DNA of 64,000 nt from Fuscovulum sp. Lineage in GTDB: Bacteria > Pseudomonadota > Alphaproteobacteria > Rhodobacterales > Rhodobacteraceae. The stretch covers positions 1,570,501 to 1,634,500 of the forward strand of contig CP136571.1 in the NCBI GenBank assembly GCA_035192965.1, in the 5' to 3' direction. Under the pieces are notes generated by a model. The model was not told the origin of the DNA. It saw nothing but the letters and a program-made list of their open reading frames with translations, and searched no databases. Every line of letters begins with the position of its first letter. Position 1 is the stretch's first letter. Position numbers and translations under genes: made by a program. Of the stretch, positions 61,804 to 64,000 are shown one piece after another.

Positions 61804-61870
61804 TTTGCTAATTTGCGTTTTGCAGGCAATGCTCTGCCAATTAATTGCAAATATGCGAAACTCCGTTTTG
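61804..61870. promoter_or_regulatory. Cluster of TTTGC half-sites upstream of pccB
   Basis: TTTGCTAA (61804), TTTGCGTT (61812), TTTGCAGG (61819) on the plus strand, and ATTGCAAA (61844) with ATGCGAAA (61853) in opposite orientation, resemble the PccR box. They lie 50-120 bases before the pccB start, where PccR would act on the promoter. Confidence 0.6.
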
Positions 61871-61921
61871 CCATGGCCGCCGGGGCCGCTATGTTCCGGC
61901 GAAATTCGGGGGAGCGTGTCT

Positions 61922-63454
61922 ATGAAGGATATCCTGCAGGAACTGGAAGACCGTCGTGCCGTGGCCCGTGCCGGGGGTGGCGCGCGCCGGGTGGAGGCGC
62001 AGCACGCCAAGGGCAAGCTGACCGCGCGGGAGCGGGTGGAACTGCTTCTGGATGAGGGCAGTTTCGAAGAGTTTGACATGTTCGTGCAACACCGCTGCAC
62101 CGATTTCGGGATGGAAGAGAACCGCCATCCCGGCGATGGCGTGATCACCGGCTGGGGCACGATCAATGGCCGCATGGTCTATGTGTTTTCGCAGGACTTC
62201 ACCGTGCTGGGCGGGTCCGTGTCGGAAACCCATGCGGCCAAGATCTGCAAGATCATGGATATGGCCATTCAGAACGGCGCGCCGGTGATCGGGATGAACG
62301 ATTCCGGTGGTGCACGGATTCAGGAAGGGGTGAGTTCGCTGGCGGCCTATGGCGAGGTGTTCCAGCGTAACATCATGGCATCCGGTGTGGTGCCGCAGAT
62401 CAGCCTGATCATGGGGCCTTGCGCCGGGGGGGCGGTCTATTCGCCCGCAATGACGGACTTCATCTTCATGGTGAAGGATTCCTCTTACATGTTCGTGACG
62501 GGGCCGGATGTGGTGAAGACCGTCACCAATGAAGTGGTGACGGCCGAGGAACTGGGTGGCGCTTCGACGCATACGAAGAAATCATCGGTCGCGGATGGGG
62601 CCTGCGAAAATGATGTGGAACTGATCGCGGAAACGCGGCGGCTGTTCGATTTCCTGCCGCTGAACAACCGCGAAAAGGCGCCCGTGCGGCCGTTCTTTGA
62701 TGATCCGGGCCGGGTGGAAATGTCGCTGGATACGCTGGTGCCGGACAATCCGAACCAACCCTATGACATGAAGGAACTGATCCTGAAGATCGCCGATGAG
62801 GGCGATTTCTTTGAAATCCAGAAGGATTTCGCGGGAAACATCATCTGTGGTTTCATCCGGATCGAAGGGCAGTCGGTGGGTGTGGTGGCAAACCAGCCGA
62901 TGGTTTTGGCGGGATGTCTGGACATTGACGCGTCGCGCAAGGCCGCACGGTTCGTGCGGTTCTGCGATGCGTTCGAGATTCCGATCCTGACCCTGGTGGA
63001 TGTGCCGGGGTTCCTGCCGGGGACGGGGCAGGAGTATGCGGGCGTGATCAAGCACGGGGCAAAGCTGCTGTTCGCCTATGGCGAGGCGACGGTGCCCAAG
63101 GTGACGGTGCTGACGCGCAAGACCTATGGCGGGGCCTATGTCGTGATGTCGTCCAAGCATTTGCGGGGCGATTTCAACTATGCCTGGCCCACGGCGGAAG
63201 TGGCCGTGATGGGGGCCAAGGGTGCGGTCGAAATTCTTTATCGCAGCGAGTTGGGCGACAAGGAGAAGATCGCCGCGCGGGTGAAGGATTATGAGGACCG
63301 ATTTGCCAACCCCTTCGTGGCGGCGGAAAAAGGGTTCATCGACGAGGTGATCATGCCCCATTCCACGCGCCGCCGGGTGGCCCGGGCCTTTGCCAGCCTG
63401 CGCGGGAAAAAGCAGACCAACCCCTGGAAGAAGCACGACAATATTCCGCTGTAG
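61922..63454 (+). CDS. pccB: Propionyl-CoA carboxylase beta subunit
   Basis: A 510-aa carboxyltransferase subunit that moves carboxyl from biotin to propionyl-CoA, giving methylmalonyl-CoA. Markers: [87 protein letters not shown], and in the C-terminal half [61 protein letters not shown]. The C-terminal KKHDNIPL ending is typical of PccB. GGGGGAG precedes the ATG. The biotin-carrying alpha subunit is expected downstream, beyond the window. Confidence 0.96.
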   Translation: MKDILQELEDRRAVARAGGGARRVEAQHAKGKLTARERVELLLDEGSFEEFDMFVQHRCTDFGMEENRHPGDGVITGWGTINGRMVYVFSQDFTVLGGSVSETHAAKICKIMDMAIQNGAPVIGMNDSGGARIQEGVSSLAAYGEVFQRNIMASGVVPQISLIMGPCAGGAVYSPAMTDFIFMVKDSSYMFVTGPDVVKTVTNEVVTAEELGGASTHTKKSSVADGACENDVELIAETRRLFDFLPLNNREKAPVRPFFDDPGRVEMSLDTLVPDNPNQPYDMKELILKIADEGDFFEIQKDFAGNIICGFIRIEGQSVGVVANQPMVLAGCLDIDASRKAARFVRFCDAFEIPILTLVDVPGFLPGTGQEYAGVIKHGAKLLFAYGEATVPKVTVLTRKTYGGAYVVMSSKHLRGDFNYAWPTAEVAVMGAKGAVEILYRSELGDKEKIAARVKDYEDRFANPFVAAEKGFIDEVIMPHSTRRRVARAFASLRGKKQTNPWKKHDNIPL

Positions 63455-63464
63455 GAGCCGAGTG

Positions 63465-63905
63465 ATGCCCGCCGCCCTTGCCCGTATTGCCGTGATGGCC
63501 GCCATTCTGGCGGGGTCTGCGGCTGCGCAAGAGGCGGGGGCGGAGCTTGTGGTGGAACCGGGCGACGGGGCGCGGATCGAGGTGCCGTCGGGGCAAGAGA
63601 TCACTTTGCAGGATGTGATCTGGAACGCGCCGGGGCCGGACGGGCTGGCGCTGCGGTTCCGGTTTCTGGCGCCGGGGATTGCGCCGGGGGGCGGGGTTGA
63701 GTTTGAGACGGCCGCCGCCGACATGCAGCATCTGTGCGACAGCTATGCCCTGCCGCGCATCGCCGATCAGGGGCCGCATCCGGAACAGGTGATCATCTCG
63801 CTGTCGGATGTGGCGGTGCCCTTTGGCGAGGCCGCGCCCGAGGCCACGCAATTCTTTGAATCCTACCGGATCGAAGAGGGTGTTTGCGTCTGGGAGATGT
63901 TCTGA
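63465..63905 (+). CDS. Periplasmic protein of unknown function (DUF6497-like)
   Basis: A 146-aa protein with a signal peptide (MPAALARIAVMAAILAGSAAA). The mature part reads QEAGAELVVEPGDGARIEVPSGQEITLQDVIWNAPGPDGLALRFRFLAPGIAPGGGVEFETAAADMQHLCDSYALPRIADQGPHPEQVIISLSDVAVPFGEAAPEATQFFESYRIEEGVCVWEMF, with two Cys that could form a disulfide. It resembles small secreted proteins conserved next to pccB in Rhodobacteraceae (DUF6497), as I recall. It starts 10 bases after pccB, behind GTAGGAG, so it is part of the operon. Its role in propionate metabolism is unknown. Confidence 0.75.
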   Translation: MPAALARIAVMAAILAGSAAAQEAGAELVVEPGDGARIEVPSGQEITLQDVIWNAPGPDGLALRFRFLAPGIAPGGGVEFETAAADMQHLCDSYALPRIADQGPHPEQVIISLSDVAVPFGEAAPEATQFFESYRIEEGVCVWEMF

Positions 63906-64000
63906 TGTCCGCCGATGCACGCATGATGCGTCTTGCCCGTGGGGGCCTTGCTGATGTAGCACGGCCACAGGCTGATAACTTGGCTCTGCCTGCGTGTGCT
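63905..64000 (+). CDS. Start of a further gene, cut by the window edge
   Basis: An ATG at 63905 overlaps the stop of the preceding gene (TGATG), and the frame stays open for 32 codons to the window edge (MSADARMMRLARGGLADVAR). This is too short to identify. The one-base overlap suggests it is in the same operon as pccB. It does not look like the start of the propionyl-CoA carboxylase alpha subunit. Confidence 0.45.
   Translation, partial: MSADARMMRLARGGLADVARPQADNLALPACA

Overview
The window is a chromosomal segment of a GC-rich alphaproteobacterium, almost certainly a member of Rhodobacteraceae (Rhodobacter/Tabrizicola/Gemmobacter-like). This rests on the proteins and their order: a dcw cluster starting at mraZ, a split his cluster, sulfhydrylase MetY, a PccR-type ScfR regulator next to pccB, and a DUF1127 gene followed by hairpins with CCTCCTCCC loops, as known from Rhodobacter sphaeroides CcsR ('cuckoo') RNAs. 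No species can be named from sequence reading alone. I see no phage, IS element or CRISPR.

Layout. 1-8.4 kb: an unknown protein with a Pro/Glu-rich tail (cut by the window edge), a SIMPL protein, metY, a VOC protein, a divergent Lrp/LysE pair, a sugar-transferase-like protein with a DDAH-type hydrolase, tRNA-Tyr, rlmB and a CoA-binding protein. 8.5-16 kb: histidine genes hisB, hisH, hisA, hisF and hisE, all on the minus strand but interrupted by unrelated genes, including a lower-GC GSCFA protein. 16-20 kb: a metal ABC importer with paired operator-like repeats. 20-28 kb: a response regulator with a degenerate output domain, two identical tRNA-Gly genes, pyc and uvrD. 28.2-30.6 kb: benE, then the most striking element, a minus-strand operon made of an RpoH-like promoter, a 71-aa DUF1127 gene (ccaF1-like) and an array of 15 hairpins whose loops all carry CCTCCTCCC. 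Three units of this array repeat with an exact 108-bp period. 30.8-40.8 kb: mrp, an 800-bp region with MraZ-box-like repeats and a nonsense-interrupted ORF, then mraZ-rsmH-ftsL-ftsI-murE-murF-mraY. 40.8-49.9 kb: bioMNY, gabT, dprA, topA and a DUF1036 protein. 49.8-57.5 kb: choline uptake (choXWV) divergent from betI-betB-dehydratase-betA, with a BetI-type operator between them. 57.6-64 kb: a secreted nuclease, a YdcH-like protein, the propionyl-CoA regulator pccR with a palindromic operator, an MFS exporter, a DUF486 protein, pccB, a periplasmic unknown and the start of another gene.

How the genes work together. Choline import and its oxidation to glycine betaine are complete here (choXWV, betA, betB, betI). 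Propionyl-CoA carboxylation is represented by its beta subunit and its regulator. Peptidoglycan precursor synthesis and septation are encoded in one tightly packed operon.

Non-coding structure is rich. There are four places with AT-rich perfect hairpins sharing a TTTC-loop-GAAA design, a pair of intergenic elements with four GTGCAG/T words at 12-bp spacing, a conserved GGGTATTTT-type sequence downstream of two genes, and the stress-RNA-like array. Start sites were chosen from Shine-Dalgarno spacing, signal peptides and family N-termini. Functional statements rest on motifs I can read, not on database searches.
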